Shown here one piece after another: positions 53,125 to 62,983 of a stretch of 64,000 bases of DNA. The notes under the pieces were generated by a model. The model did no database searches, was not told the origin of the DNA, and was given only the letters and a program-made list of their open reading frames with translations. Positions within the stretch are counted from its first letter, which is position 1. Each line of letters opens with the position of its first letter. The translations under genes and the position numbers were made by a program. Source of the DNA: Chryseobacterium defluvii (lineage in GTDB: Bacteria; Bacteroidota; Bacteroidia; Flavobacteriales; Weeksellaceae); NCBI RefSeq assembly GCF_014204415.1, contig NZ_JACHLE010000003.1, forward strand, positions 186,001-250,000, read 5' to 3'.

Positions 53125-55116
53125 ATGAATTTCAAGCTTCAATCAGAATATCAACCTACCGGAGACCAGCCTCAGGCTATTGAAAAGCTTACTGATGGCA
53201 TAGAGATCGGGGAGAAATACCAGACCTTATTAGGTGTTACAGGATCAGGGAAAACATTTACCGTGGCCAATGTTGTACAGAATGTACAGAGACCTACCCT
53301 GGTATTGGCTCATAACAAAACACTGGCAGCTCAGCTTTTCATGGAATTCAAGGAATTCTTTCCGGAAAACGCTGTTGAGTATTTCGTAAGTTATTATGAT
53401 TATTACCAGCCGGAAGCCTATATTGCCACGACCGGAACTTATATTGAAAAAGATTTGAGCATCAATGAAGAAGTAGAAAAGCTGCGTCTTTCCGCCACAG
53501 CAAGTTTACTTTCCGGGAGAAGAGACGTACTGATCGTTGCTTCGGTTTCGTGTATTTATGGTATCGGAAATCCTTCGGAATTTCATAAGTCTCTGATCTC
53601 TGTCGGAATTGGTGAAAAAATTACCAGAACAGCATTGCTTCACTCTTTAGTTAATGCATTATACTCCAGAACATTGAACGAGTTCCAAAGAGGCACGTTC
53701 CGTGTGAAAGGGGATGTGATTGATGTCTTTCCTGCCTACGCCGACAATGCGATCAGGATTCAGTTTTTCGGGGATGAAATTGAGAAAATCCAGAGTTTTG
53801 ATCCTGTTACAGGAAATGTAACCTCTAATTTCGATCAGATCCAGATTTATCCTGCCAATCTTTTTGTGACCTCAAAGGAAACTTTGAACGGTGCAATCAG
53901 GAACATACAGGATGATATGGTAAAGCAGGTGGATTTCTTTAATTCCATTGAAAAACCTTTGGAAGCAAAACGATTGCAGGAAAGAACCGAACTTGACCTT
54001 GAGATGATAAAGGAGCTTGGTTATTGTTCGGGAATTGAGAATTACTCAAGATATCTGGATGGGAGACAGCCCGGATCAAGGCCTTTCTGCCTGATCGATT
54101 ATTTCCCGAAAGACTTCTTAATGGTTATTGATGAAAGCCATGTTACCGTTCCGCAGGTTCATGCCATGTATGGTGGTGACCGGAGCAGGAAAGAGGCCTT
54201 GGTAGAATATGGTTTCAGACTTCCTGCCGCAATGGATAACAGGCCATTGAAATTTAATGAGTTCGAAGGTATGCAGAATCAGGTAATTTACGTTTCCGCA
54301 ACCCCGGCAGATTATGAGCTTGAAAAAACAGGCGGAGCTTATGTTGAACAGATTATCCGGCCTACCGGTCTTTTGGATCCCGTGATCGAAGTAAGGCCCA
54401 GTTTAAATCAGATTGATGATTTAATGGAAGAAATCCAGAAAAGGGCTGATGTGGATGAAAGAGTCCTGGTTACGACTTTAACGAAAAAAATGGCTGAGGA
54501 ACTGACCAAATATTTTACCAAATTCGGGATCCGCACCAGATACATCCATTCTGATGTGGAAACCCTGGAACGTATCCAGATTATGCAGGATCTGCGCTTA
54601 GGACTTTTTGATGTGTTGATTGGGGTTAACCTTTTAAGAGAAGGGCTTGATTTACCTGAAGTTTCACTGGTTGCCATTCTGGATGCCGACAAGGAAGGAA
54701 TGCTAAGAAGCAGAAGATCAATGATCCAGACTGTTGGGCGTGCTGCAAGAAATATCAACGGTAAAGCGATCATGTACGCTGATAAGATCACAAAATCCAT
54801 GCAGGCCACTTTGGATGAAACTGAATACCGCCGAGCCAAACAGATGAAGTACAATGAAGACAACGGAATGGTTCCGCAAGCTTTAAATAAAAAGATTTCT
54901 GAAAGCTTAGTCGGGCGAAGCAAAGATTTCCCTGATGAAAAGTACACTCAGAAAGAGATCATGCAGAAAGTGGCAGAAACCAAAGCAAATTATGCCACAG
55001 AAGACATTGAGAAAATGATCGGGCAAAAACAGAAAGAAATGGAAACCGCTGCTAAAAATCTTGACTTTATAAAAGCTGCGAAGCTTCGGGATGAGATTGC
55101 TGCCCTGAAAGAATAA
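53125..55116 (+). CDS. uvrB: UvrABC excision nuclease subunit B
   Basis: 663 aa, full length. Walker A GVTGSGKT is near residue 38, the beta-hairpin is FVSYYDYYQPEAYI, and the helicase motifs are DESHVTVPQ, YVSATPADYE and RSMIQTVGRAARN. The C-terminal UVR motif (MIGQKQKEMETAAKNLDF) binds UvrC. UvrB verifies damage loaded by UvrA and recruits UvrC for nucleotide excision repair. It is a single-gene unit. Confidence 0.98.
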   Translation: MNFKLQSEYQPTGDQPQAIEKLTDGIEIGEKYQTLLGVTGSGKTFTVANVVQNVQRPTLVLAHNKTLAAQLFMEFKEFFPENAVEYFVSYYDYYQPEAYIATTGTYIEKDLSINEEVEKLRLSATASLLSGRRDVLIVASVSCIYGIGNPSEFHKSLISVGIGEKITRTALLHSLVNALYSRTLNEFQRGTFRVKGDVIDVFPAYADNAIRIQFFGDEIEKIQSFDPVTGNVTSNFDQIQIYPANLFVTSKETLNGAIRNIQDDMVKQVDFFNSIEKPLEAKRLQERTELDLEMIKELGYCSGIENYSRYLDGRQPGSRPFCLIDYFPKDFLMVIDESHVTVPQVHAMYGGDRSRKEALVEYGFRLPAAMDNRPLKFNEFEGMQNQVIYVSATPADYELEKTGGAYVEQIIRPTGLLDPVIEVRPSLNQIDDLMEEIQKRADVDERVLVTTLTKKMAEELTKYFTKFGIRTRYIHSDVETLERIQIMQDLRLGLFDVLIGVNLLREGLDLPEVSLVAILDADKEGMLRSRRSMIQTVGRAARNINGKAIMYADKITKSMQATLDETEYRRAKQMKYNEDNGMVPQALNKKISESLVGRSKDFPDEKYTQKEIMQKVAETKANYATEDIEKMIGQKQKEMETAAKNLDFIKAAKLRDEIAALKE

Positions 55117-55121
55117 GCTAC

Positions 55122-55162
55122 AATAGGTTTCGGCGGCATCTTCGATGCCGCCGAAACCTATT
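55122..55162. terminator. 19-bp perfect palindrome between convergent uvrB and DUF3820
   Basis: AATAGGTTTCGGCGGCATC (55122-55140) and its exact complement (55144-55162) surround TTC. The stem is unusually long and GC-rich, but no T-tract follows on either strand. It lies between convergent genes and touches the stop codon of the minus-strand gene, so it could act as a bidirectional stop or RNA-stabilising hairpin. Confidence 0.6.
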
Positions 55163-55421
55163 AAAACTTGTACGTTTTATTTTTAGGCTTCTCATAATTA
55201 ATTTCCCCGCGAATAGGAATCAAAAGATCCATAAGCCCATTCAGTTTTATTTCATAAATCGTTGAAAGCTGCATTCCCAGCTTGCCTTTGGGCATACCTT
55301 TTCTGTAAAACCATTCAAGGTAACTGATAGGCAGATCTGCGAGAATCGTCCCTTCATATTTACCAAAAGGCATTGTAACAATACATATTTCTTTTAATAT
55401 CTCCGGATTTATTTCTTCCAT
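55161..55421 (-). CDS. DUF3820 family protein
   Basis: 86 aa. The motif VTMPFGKYEGTILADLPISY and the later PKGKLGMQL match DUF3820, a small family sometimes named as quorum-sensing-regulated factors, without a known biochemical role. It follows the AI-2E transporter gene by 2 bp, so they share a transcript. Confidence 0.8.
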   Translation of the reverse strand: MEEINPEILKEICIVTMPFGKYEGTILADLPISYLEWFYRKGMPKGKLGMQLSTIYEIKLNGLMDLLIPIRGEINYEKPKNKTYKF

Positions 55422-55423
55422 TT

Positions 55424-56515
55424 CTATACAATTAAATCAACTTTATTTTCCAGATCATTGTTCTCATCAGGGAGTTGAAGTTCCGGGGTATCATCATCAG
55501 AAAATTCGTTGCTGTACACCTGAATGAGAAGAAGAGTAAGAGAAATAAGGATCGGCCCGAAAATAAGCCCCATAAAGCCAAACAGGTTCATTCCCATAAT
55601 AATCCCAAAAACCGTGTTTAACGGGTGAATATTTTCCAGTTTTCTCAATAAGGTAAAACGCAACAGGTTATCGGTTAAGCCCACAACGATCAGACAGTAA
55701 AGCGCTAGCCCTATTCCATGTCCGGTATCTCCTTCCGCGATCATGAAAATACAGATTGGGAGATAAACGATCGCAGCCCCTACAACAGGGATCATGGAGG
55801 CTGCAGCCGTCAGGGCAAATAACAGAACCGGGCTTGGAGCACCGAAAATAAAATATCCGATCAGGGCAACGAGACCCTGCCCGATCGCCACAACAGGAAT
55901 CCCGATGGCATTAGCCATAATCAGCTTTCTCATTTTATCGCCAATCAGGGAAACGTTAGCTCTCTTTAGTGGTGCGGATGAAGCAAGGATCCTTTCAAAA
56001 AGCCTTGGTCTGTCCAGCATAAAATAGAGGATAAAATACATGGAAATTATCACGGTAAGCGTATTAAAAGTTCCACTGAGAGCCGAGGTAGAAAATTTTC
56101 CCGCAGAACTCTTCAGCTTATCCATGTTTTCCTTACTAAGAATATCAAAACCTGTTTTGGAATATATGTATGAATGTATCTTATCTAAAAACACATTGAA
56201 TTTAGCCATATAGACCTGGGCATTCCCTAATTTTTCAATTAAAAGGTCTGCAATAAAATATATGGGCAAGATAAGAATGATAAGGCTCGCAAGCATCAGT
56301 ACCAATGATGAAAGCCATGACTTCCATTTTCTTTCCTCCTGCAGATAAAAATTATATTTGCGGCAAACCACATAGATCGTTATTGCTCCTAAAACAGAAG
56401 GGATAAAAAGCGCAAGATTAAAGCAGATCAAACCTGTCAATATCAATATGATAGCGAGTAGTGCAACCTGCTTTATTGCAACGCTACTTATTTGTTTATC
56501 TTTATTCATCATCAC
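55424..56515 (-). CDS. AI-2E family transporter
   Basis: 363 aa with about eight membrane segments and the family's long periplasmic helix region (~95-160). Motifs include YFILYFMLDRPRLFE and GAPSPVLLFALTAAASMIPVVGAAIVYLP. The family exports autoinducer-2 or acts as Na+/H+ exchanger in different bacteria; which applies here is unknown. It overlaps the upstream membrane protein gene by 4 bp. Confidence 0.88.
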   Translation of the reverse strand: MMMNKDKQISSVAIKQVALLAIILILTGLICFNLALFIPSVLGAITIYVVCRKYNFYLQEERKWKSWLSSLVLMLASLIILILPIYFIADLLIEKLGNAQVYMAKFNVFLDKIHSYIYSKTGFDILSKENMDKLKSSAGKFSTSALSGTFNTLTVIISMYFILYFMLDRPRLFERILASSAPLKRANVSLIGDKMRKLIMANAIGIPVVAIGQGLVALIGYFIFGAPSPVLLFALTAAASMIPVVGAAIVYLPICIFMIAEGDTGHGIGLALYCLIVVGLTDNLLRFTLLRKLENIHPLNTVFGIIMGMNLFGFMGLIFGPILISLTLLLIQVYSNEFSDDDTPELQLPDENNDLENKVDLIV

Positions 56516-57249
56516 TTATTATACATTATTTGTCTTGGTTTTCCTAAATAGGCACAATAGGCAGAATACATCACAGCCATAATAAACGGCCCCGTAACAA
56601 TGTATCCTATACAGCATGCGAAAATACCGCAAAGACTGATCACAACTCCTAAAAATGAAGCACCTAAAAAGATCCCGTAATTTTCTTTGGCTATATTGAA
56701 AGACTTACTCATAGCATCAATAGCTGAAGCGTTTTCAAAAAGAAGGATAGGATATCCGATCAGGAAGAACGGGAATACAAAAAAGAAAGGAACAGCACAC
56801 ATGGCCAGTGAAATCACCAGAATAATACTGGAAATCAGGCTATAAATAAGAATATTCACAAAGTTCTGACGATATCCGATGAAGAGGTCTGAAAACTCTA
56901 TTGTATTTTTAGTATTGTATTTATTGATAATATAGATCAACCCTACATACAACGGGGAAAGCAGTATTCCAAAAAGACCTGAAAAAGAATAATACAACCC
57001 AATTCCCGGACTGTCCCAATATCTGATCCGTGTATAATCTCCGTCATAATCCCTTATTTCTTTGAAACTGCTCCAGGAACTGAAACCGGTAAGTGACTGA
57101 ATGATAACATCACCTATCATATAAACGATCATTGCGACAATGGCATAGAGGATGACTCCTTTATACATTTCGAAAGCATGCGAAATAATAGATCCCGTAT
57201 CTCTACCTGGAACGGAGCCCTGTTGATCAAATTCGTTAAAATCAGACAT
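56512..57249 (-). CDS. Polytopic membrane protein of unknown function (A)
   Basis: 245 aa with six or so hydrophobic segments and an aromatic, Gly-rich C-terminus. It resembles flavobacterial proteins often mis-annotated as beta-carotene monooxygenases. It shares topology and size with the 57320-58042 gene upstream and may be a distant paralogue. The start of the AI-2E gene overlaps its stop. Confidence 0.7.
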   Translation of the reverse strand: MSDFNEFDQQGSVPGRDTGSIISHAFEMYKGVILYAIVAMIVYMIGDVIIQSLTGFSSWSSFKEIRDYDGDYTRIRYWDSPGIGLYYSFSGLFGILLSPLYVGLIYIINKYNTKNTIEFSDLFIGYRQNFVNILIYSLISSIILVISLAMCAVPFFFVFPFFLIGYPILLFENASAIDAMSKSFNIAKENYGIFLGASFLGVVISLCGIFACCIGYIVTGPFIMAVMYSAYCAYLGKPRQIMYNK

Positions 57250-57319
57250 GGTGTTTATTTTTTAATTGTTTATCAAATTTAATTTTTTTTGATCAACAAA
57301 ACATTAACCCTGCTTAAAT

Positions 57320-58042
57320 TTAACCTTTCTCTGAATAAACGGTTTTATAAAGTGAGTAAATCATGGCGTTCCAGAAAGGAAATGTAAACAGCCCACCAAT
57401 AAAAAATAAAGCAAAACCTATATATTTAAAGAAAACAGCAACGATTACGCATACCAGTATTTCAATAAAATATATTTTTAAGGCTTTAAAATTTAAAGAA
57501 ATGGCTTCAAAGATCCTCTTATCCATGAAGAACATAAGCGGAGCAACAAACAAGGTGATAAAAACCCACACAACAGCAAGGATAATGGTCTGGAATGCAT
57601 ACATAAAAATGAAAAACCAGAAAATATAATATCCGATGTATTTAAAGAAATTAAAGCCGTTGTACCCCACAAACAGATCACCAAGCTCTGGTTTCTCACT
57701 TAAGTCTATCTTTCTGAAGATCTGGTACAATCCCAGATTTAAAGGATATAAAAAGATCGTACATCCCACCATAGCCAGAGAAAACTTCTGATACTCTTCC
57801 GTAGCTGCCATTTTTGCTGCTTCTCTTGTATATACTTCCACACCATCTTTCAGATACCCTGAAAGCTCCCGATACTGCTCCAGAATTCCATACTTCGAAG
57901 CAAAGAAAAAGAAAACGGTCAAAAGAATTCCAAAATAGATAATGGAAAATGCTAACTGAAAAAACAGGGATTTATTCCAGTAAAAAAAAGCCCGCTTCAG
58001 AATAAGATCTATTCCCTGCTTTTGAGGATAATTGTTCTGCAT
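57320..58042 (-). CDS. Polytopic membrane protein of unknown function (B)
   Basis: 240 aa from ATG 58040-58042 (the frame is open six codons further to a TTG). It has about six membrane segments separated by short loops, with a charged loop of LSEKPELGDLFVGYNG type that corresponds to FSDLFIGYRQ in gene A. It has a divergent -7 box TACTTTTG at 58058-58065 on the minus strand, facing pabB. It probably heads the operon of gene A, the AI-2E transporter and DUF3820. Confidence 0.7.
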   Translation of the reverse strand: MQNNYPQKQGIDLILKRAFFYWNKSLFFQLAFSIIYFGILLTVFFFFASKYGILEQYRELSGYLKDGVEVYTREAAKMAATEEYQKFSLAMVGCTIFLYPLNLGLYQIFRKIDLSEKPELGDLFVGYNGFNFFKYIGYYIFWFFIFMYAFQTIILAVVWVFITLFVAPLMFFMDKRIFEAISLNFKALKIYFIEILVCVIVAVFFKYIGFALFFIGGLFTFPFWNAMIYSLYKTVYSEKG

Positions 58043-58057
58043 TAAAAAAATTTTATG

Positions 58058-58085
58058 CAAAAGTAAACATCAATAATTATTTTTG
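58058..58085. promoter_or_regulatory. Back-to-back promoters (membrane protein B / pabB)
   Basis: The minus-strand TACTTTTG (58058-58065) and plus-strand TATTTTTG (58078-58085) boxes lie within 28 bp. The pabB ATG is only 5 bp after its box, implying a leaderless or very short 5' end. Confidence 0.5.
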
Positions 58086-58089
58086 CAGA

Positions 58090-59067
58090 ATGTTTTCGGT
58101 GAATCATCAAAAATTTATAGAAATGGATGAGCTTTCTCTTCAGAAAGTTCCCTTCTTTTTTATCATTGATTTCCTTTCGGAAAATGTCGAGATCTACAAA
58201 GAAGATGAAACTAAAAAATCAGGCTTGTTGATTGATTTTCAAACATTTTCAAACACAGATAACAGATACGATTTAAATAAAAAAATTGAATGGATAGCTT
58301 TCCCTGAAAGCGCGGAGAGCTTCAAAAAAGGATTTGATGAAGTTCAGAGAAATATCCGGCTGGGAAATTCCTATCTGGTCAATTATACCCGGAAGACCAG
58401 GATTGAAACCAATTTAACGCTCGAAGAAATTTTTTATCATTCCAAAGCGAAGTATAAAGTATTTTATAAAGATTTTTTTGTATTTTTTTCTCCTGAAACT
58501 TTTGTGAAGATCATTGACGGCAAAATTCTCACCTATCCCATGAAAGGCACTATTGATGCAGCATTGGAGAATGCAAAGGAAATTTTAAAGAATGACATAA
58601 AAGAGAAAGCCGAACATTATACCGTGGTAGATCTGCTCCGGAATGATCTGAGCATGGTGGCAGATCATGTGAAGGTCGATCAGTTTCAGCACATCGACTT
58701 CATCAAGACCCAACAAAAAGATCTCTATGCCATGAGCTCGGAAATTTCAGGAAATATCAAAGCTGAATTTAATGGGAAAATAGGTAGCATTATGAAAAAA
58801 CTACTGCCTGCAGGTTCCATTTTAGGCGCTCCAAAGTCTAAAACACTGGAAATTATTCTCAATGCCGAAGATTATGACAGAGGATACTATACCGGAGTAT
58901 GCGGCTGGTTTGACGGTGAAAATCTCGACAGTTGTGTAATGATCCGTTTTATTGAGAAAGAAAATGGCAAACTATATTTCAAAAGCGGTGGCGGGATAAC
59001 CCACATGAGCAGATTAGAAGATGAATATCAGGAAATGAAAAATAAAATCTATGTACCAATTCATTGA
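58090..59067 (+). CDS. pabB: Aminodeoxychorismate synthase component I
   Basis: 325 aa, the chorismate-utilising enzyme domain without the N-terminal extension of longer relatives. Motifs include RLGNSYLVNYTRKTRI, TYPMKGTIDA, VDLLRNDLSMVA, GAPKSKTLEIILNAE and RGYYTGVCGWF. It adds ammonia to chorismate for p-aminobenzoate and folate synthesis. It overlaps the downstream lyase gene by 17 bp, and together they form a pabB-pabC pair. Confidence 0.92.
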   Translation: MFSVNHQKFIEMDELSLQKVPFFFIIDFLSENVEIYKEDETKKSGLLIDFQTFSNTDNRYDLNKKIEWIAFPESAESFKKGFDEVQRNIRLGNSYLVNYTRKTRIETNLTLEEIFYHSKAKYKVFYKDFFVFFSPETFVKIIDGKILTYPMKGTIDAALENAKEILKNDIKEKAEHYTVVDLLRNDLSMVADHVKVDQFQHIDFIKTQQKDLYAMSSEISGNIKAEFNGKIGSIMKKLLPAGSILGAPKSKTLEIILNAEDYDRGYYTGVCGWFDGENLDSCVMIRFIEKENGKLYFKSGGGITHMSRLEDEYQEMKNKIYVPIH

Positions 59068-59677
59068 AAGCATTAAAGTAGAAGACCAGAAAATTTTCCT
59101 TCTGGAATTCCATCAAAAACGTGTAGATCAGACTTTTGCCCATTTTGGGAAAGAAAGCACTATTGATCTGACCAAAATATTCAAAAATCTGGAACACGAT
59201 GAAGACGGCTTATTCAAGCTGAGAATTGTGTATGACCTTGATAAAAGGATCAGAACCCAGATGCTGCCTTATGCTATTCCTGAAATAAATGATTTTCAAC
59301 TGGTTGAAAACAACAGCTTTGACTATTCCTTTAAGTTTGAAGATCGTAAGGAACTGGAAAAAATGAAAATGAAATCTAAAGCCGAAGAAATCATTATTGT
59401 AAAAAACAATCATATTACAGATACTACTTTTTCCAATCTCCTATTCCTTAAAGGCAAAGACTGGTTCACACCCAAAACTTACCTTTTAAACGGAGTACAA
59501 AGACAGAATCTCTTAAAGCATAAAAAAATCAAGGAGGCAGACATCACTTTACAAAACATTAAGGAGTTCTCACATTTTCAGATCATTAACGCTTTAAATG
59601 ATTTTGATGATATGTTCATTTATCCGATTGACAGGATCATTAATCTACCGGGCAATGAAGAGTACTTAGACCTTTAA
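59051..59677 (+). CDS. pabC: Aminotransferase class IV, likely 4-amino-4-deoxychorismate lyase
   Basis: 208 aa, somewhat short for the family. Fold-type IV features: RIVYDLDKR, a conserved Lys in the middle, EEIIIVKNNHITDTTFSNLLF and TPKTYLLNGVQRQNLL. Following pabB with overlap, it most likely releases pyruvate from aminodeoxychorismate to give p-aminobenzoate. Its 3' end overlaps the 3' end of menD on the other strand by 12 bp. Confidence 0.88.
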   Translation: MYQFIESIKVEDQKIFLLEFHQKRVDQTFAHFGKESTIDLTKIFKNLEHDEDGLFKLRIVYDLDKRIRTQMLPYAIPEINDFQLVENNSFDYSFKFEDRKELEKMKMKSKAEEIIIVKNNHITDTTFSNLLFLKGKDWFTPKTYLLNGVQRQNLLKHKKIKEADITLQNIKEFSHFQIINALNDFDDMFIYPIDRIINLPGNEEYLDL

Positions 59678-61351
59678 TCCTTCTTTCATAAAGTTAAAAT
59701 AAGCCTTTAATGTCTCGGCATTATTCATCCCATCTGAACAAACCTCCAATATTTTTGGACGGATGTCTGGTTTGAAAAAGTTATCCATCACCCTGTCAAG
59801 TGTAGCCTCATCCTCAGCTCTTGTATAGGAGAACCCGAAATGTTTGGCAAGATGCTCTGAGTTTTTATGATGCTTTGTTGCTATAAATTCATCCAATGTA
59901 TTCGGATTGGCATTGCCCGGGCCCGGAATGATCTTGAAAATATTCCCCTCCCCGTTATTAAAAATGATAATTCTTACAAATGGCGGGATATATTGGTTCC
60001 ATAAGCCGTTGATATCATAAAAGAAACTTAAATCACCGGTAATCAATACGGTAGGATTGGGGTTTTTAATCGCAAAGCCCATTGCTGTCGACGTCGAACC
60101 GTCAATTCCGCTCGTTCCCCTGTTGCAGTGGATCCTCCGTTTACCAAAATCAAATAATTGAGCATACCGGATCGCCGAACTGTTACTGAAATGAATATTA
60201 TAATTCTCCGGTATAGCTTGTGAAGCTCTATTAAAAAAGTAAAAGTCAGAGAATTCCACGAGATTAAGAAACTGCCGGTGCTTAGCATCTTTTTTATCCC
60301 TGAGAACATCCCAAAGATTGAAATAAGGCTTCGGCTCAAGGCTTATGAATTTCAACAACTTAGAAAAGAAAAGCTCCGGTTTTACTTCAATCTTTTCCGT
60401 TAAAGCAAAATAAGTATCCGGCTGCCATACCTCATCCAGATGCCAGTGCTGTTTCGGGCGGGCGTTTCTCAAAAACTGTTTCACTTTTTTGGAAACTACA
60501 TTCTGCCCGATCGTGATCAGCAGATCCGGAGCATATGTCTTATAATCTTCTTCCGTGAAATTAAAAATATAACGGTCAATATTTTTGAAAAACTTCTCGT
60601 GATACAAATTGGAATTAGCCTCGCTCAGAACAACAACGGAATGGTTCTTTACAAGCTGGGTCAATTGGTTTTCCAGTTCAGGGCTGTAATCCTTTGTTCC
60701 CACCAGAAGCATAATCCTCTGGGAAGTATTCCAGTCTGCAACCAGGTTGGAAGGGATCTCATATTCTTTCTGTTTGATGGTCTTTTCTACCGTTGGAAAA
60801 ATCGGAAGCTCCGAAACCAGCCCATATAATGGTTCTTCCAAAGGAATATTGATGTGAACCGGGCCCTGTTTCTCAAAACACAGCTCAATCGCTTTTTTAA
60901 TCGTATCAAAATTAATATCCTCCGCATTCTCTTTGCTATCCTCTAAAAGTTGGAAATCTCCGTAAGAATGCTGATGAAAAAGGTTATTCTGCCTAATGGT
61001 CTGTCCGTCAAAAATATCCACATAATCCGTCGGCCGGTCTGCGGTCAGGATCAGAAGCGGGATATTCTGGTAAAATGCTTCCGTAACGGCCGGATAATAA
61101 TTGGCTGCAGCGGAACCACTTGTACAAGTAATCGCAACGGGTTTCTTCTCACTTTTAGCCATACCCATTCCGACAAAAGCGGCACTTCTTTCATCTACTA
61201 TGCTATAGCAGCTGAAGCTGTCAATTTCTGAAAAATGAATGGCCAACGGCGCATTTCTGGATCCCGGTGAAATGACAATATCTGAAATTCCGTACTGCTG
61301 AAGGAGGTGGGCAAGTATTTGAATACTTCTCTTGGAAGAATATTTTTTCAT
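59666..61351 (-). CDS. menD: SEPHCHC synthase (menaquinone biosynthesis)
   Basis: 561 aa, a thiamine-diphosphate enzyme. Motifs include ISPGSRNAPLAIHF, CTSGSAAANYYPAV, NRGTSGIDGSTSTAMGFA and TGDLSFFYDINGLWN (ThDP/Mg binding). It joins isochorismate and 2-oxoglutarate in the second step of menaquinone synthesis, the main respiratory quinone in this group. It is convergent with pabC, which also draws on chorismate. Confidence 0.96.
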   Translation of the reverse strand: MKKYSSKRSIQILAHLLQQYGISDIVISPGSRNAPLAIHFSEIDSFSCYSIVDERSAAFVGMGMAKSEKKPVAITCTSGSAAANYYPAVTEAFYQNIPLLILTADRPTDYVDIFDGQTIRQNNLFHQHSYGDFQLLEDSKENAEDINFDTIKKAIELCFEKQGPVHINIPLEEPLYGLVSELPIFPTVEKTIKQKEYEIPSNLVADWNTSQRIMLLVGTKDYSPELENQLTQLVKNHSVVVLSEANSNLYHEKFFKNIDRYIFNFTEEDYKTYAPDLLITIGQNVVSKKVKQFLRNARPKQHWHLDEVWQPDTYFALTEKIEVKPELFFSKLLKFISLEPKPYFNLWDVLRDKKDAKHRQFLNLVEFSDFYFFNRASQAIPENYNIHFSNSSAIRYAQLFDFGKRRIHCNRGTSGIDGSTSTAMGFAIKNPNPTVLITGDLSFFYDINGLWNQYIPPFVRIIIFNNGEGNIFKIIPGPGNANPNTLDEFIATKHHKNSEHLAKHFGFSYTRAEDEATLDRVMDNFFKPDIRPKILEVCSDGMNNAETLKAYFNFMKEGLKV

Positions 61352-61407
61352 ACAGCAAAATTATAAGTTTTTTACAGATTATTAAACTTAATTTTCAACA
61401 CGTCAAG

Positions 61408-61434
61408 TTTTGTCGTCACCACCATTTACATTTG
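61408..61434 (+). promoter_or_regulatory. Candidate promoter of the ADP-ribosyltransferase toxin operon
   Basis: The -7 box TACATTTG at 61427-61434 matches TAnnTTTG; TTTTG at 61408-61412 may be the -33 element, but the 14-bp spacer is short. The toxin ATG is at 61479. Confidence 0.4.
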
Positions 61435-61478
61435 TTTTTAGAAGCGTTTCAGAAAAGCAAACAACTAAAACATAATTT

Positions 61479-62978
61479 ATGGAAAATATTTTTGACGACA
61501 TTAACGATTTTGACGAAGAAAGTAAACGAATACTTCGAGGAAGCCGTATCATACAATTTGCAGAACTTGAAAAAGGAATTTATGGAAAGGGTAAAGATTC
61601 TTTTGAAGGGATAAGAATCAACAAAACATTTGATGAAATTTCCAATGAATATGTATTAAGCACACCTTTTGGAAAAAATAGTGCTTTTTATAAACCTACA
61701 ACTGAAGATTATGATGCTTTATATGAAAATATTCCTGATTTCGTTTTGGAAGCTCTTACAGATGAAGTACTTTGGAAAGATTTTGTTTCCCTTTCCGAAA
61801 AATCCATTGATACATCTGGCACTAATGAAAATATTTCAATTACTAATTTGCTGAAAGGAGTAAAAAATGGCGTTTGGTGGGGAAATCAAATTAATAATAA
61901 TCCTGATATAGTAAGAAAAGTTTTAAATAAGCTCAAAGCTCAATATGTTGAAGATTTCATTATAGCATTGACAAAAGTGGGAATTAATGCCTGGAAAGAT
62001 TCTGATTATCAAAACGCGATTTCTTATTCTCTCAAAATGAAAGATACGTTAAAAAATGGTGTTGTTGAAAACAGAATTGTTTATTGGAGTGGATTTTTGG
62101 AAAAAGAAAAGAAATTTGAGGTTGGTTTTACCATTCATTATTATGAAAATGGGAATTGGGCACCATCCGAAGAAAGTAGCTCTGAAACATTGGGCATAAA
62201 TGATGCCTTTACTCCATTGAGAATACCTGATGATAAAGGAGATTATTTTATACCGACAATTACTGCTAATTATTTCACTGAAAAACAAATGGACGAAGAC
62301 CGTTGGACGATCTTGGAAAACATTACAGCAGGGTTATTACCTGAGTTTGGAACAGTTTCTTTTAAAAGTTTTTCTTCTTTAGCTTCAAAATTAAGATACT
62401 CCAAGTATTTAAGGGTTTTAGGAAAAAACCCTGCCTTTCAGAAAATCCTAGTTGAGCTTTCCAACACAAGGTATATGGCAAAATATTTATCTTTGGAAGA
62501 GGAAGCTATTTTAAGATTTTATACAACAAATCCTGGATATAAAAAATTCAATCAAGCTCTTCGTGGAGAAATCGCAATGACAGAAGAATTTAAAACCCAA
62601 AAAGAATTAATGAACAAAGCACTGGATAAATTACCAAAATATCAGTCTGAAAGTTTGTTATATAGAATTGAAAATCTTACTCCAAAACAAATAGATGAAT
62701 ATTATACGATAGGAAAAACTATTGAGAATAAACATTTTACCTCTAGTACATATGACATGGACGCAATCGGTGTAGCTATGAGAAATAGAGCTTATACGGT
62801 GTTAATAAGAATAAAAGGTAAAAATGGAAGAGTAATTGAAGATTTATCAACTCTAAAATCAGAAAAAGAAGTGTTGTTTAAATCAAATACCAAGTTTGAA
62901 GTAAAAGATATAAGAGAGTCAACTAGTCCTGAAGATTTTATTTCAAAAATTAAAACTATAGAATTAATAGAAAAATAA
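61479..62978 (+). CDS. Putative ADP-ribosyltransferase polymorphic toxin
   Basis: 499 aa without signal peptide or membrane segment. The C-terminal ~150 residues carry the R-S-E signature of binary-toxin-type ADP-ribosyltransferases: Arg396 in LLYRIENL, S422-S423-T424 in KHFTSSTYD, and E462-K463-E464 (ExE) in KSEKEVLF. Spacings are plausible for a VIP2/C2-like fold; the ExE pair points to arginine as acceptor. The N-terminal ~300 residues are unrecognised and could be a delivery or adaptor domain; GDYFIPTITANYFTEKQ at ~256-272 ends that part. It is followed by three small paralogous genes that may encode immunity proteins. It is AT-richer than the preceding chromosomal genes, suggesting transfer. 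Confidence 0.8.
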   Translation: MENIFDDINDFDEESKRILRGSRIIQFAELEKGIYGKGKDSFEGIRINKTFDEISNEYVLSTPFGKNSAFYKPTTEDYDALYENIPDFVLEALTDEVLWKDFVSLSEKSIDTSGTNENISITNLLKGVKNGVWWGNQINNNPDIVRKVLNKLKAQYVEDFIIALTKVGINAWKDSDYQNAISYSLKMKDTLKNGVVENRIVYWSGFLEKEKKFEVGFTIHYYENGNWAPSEESSSETLGINDAFTPLRIPDDKGDYFIPTITANYFTEKQMDEDRWTILENITAGLLPEFGTVSFKSFSSLASKLRYSKYLRVLGKNPAFQKILVELSNTRYMAKYLSLEEEAILRFYTTNPGYKKFNQALRGEIAMTEEFKTQKELMNKALDKLPKYQSESLLYRIENLTPKQIDEYYTIGKTIENKHFTSSTYDMDAIGVAMRNRAYTVLIRIKGKNGRVIEDLSTLKSEKEVLFKSNTKFEVKDIRESTSPEDFISKIKTIELIEK

Positions 62979-62983
62979 CGATT

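Noticed and set aside
61432..61614. 60-codon plus-strand frame overlapping the toxin start
   Set aside because: Out of frame with the 499-aa protein, no ribosome-binding site, and ends early; it spans the promoter-leader region.
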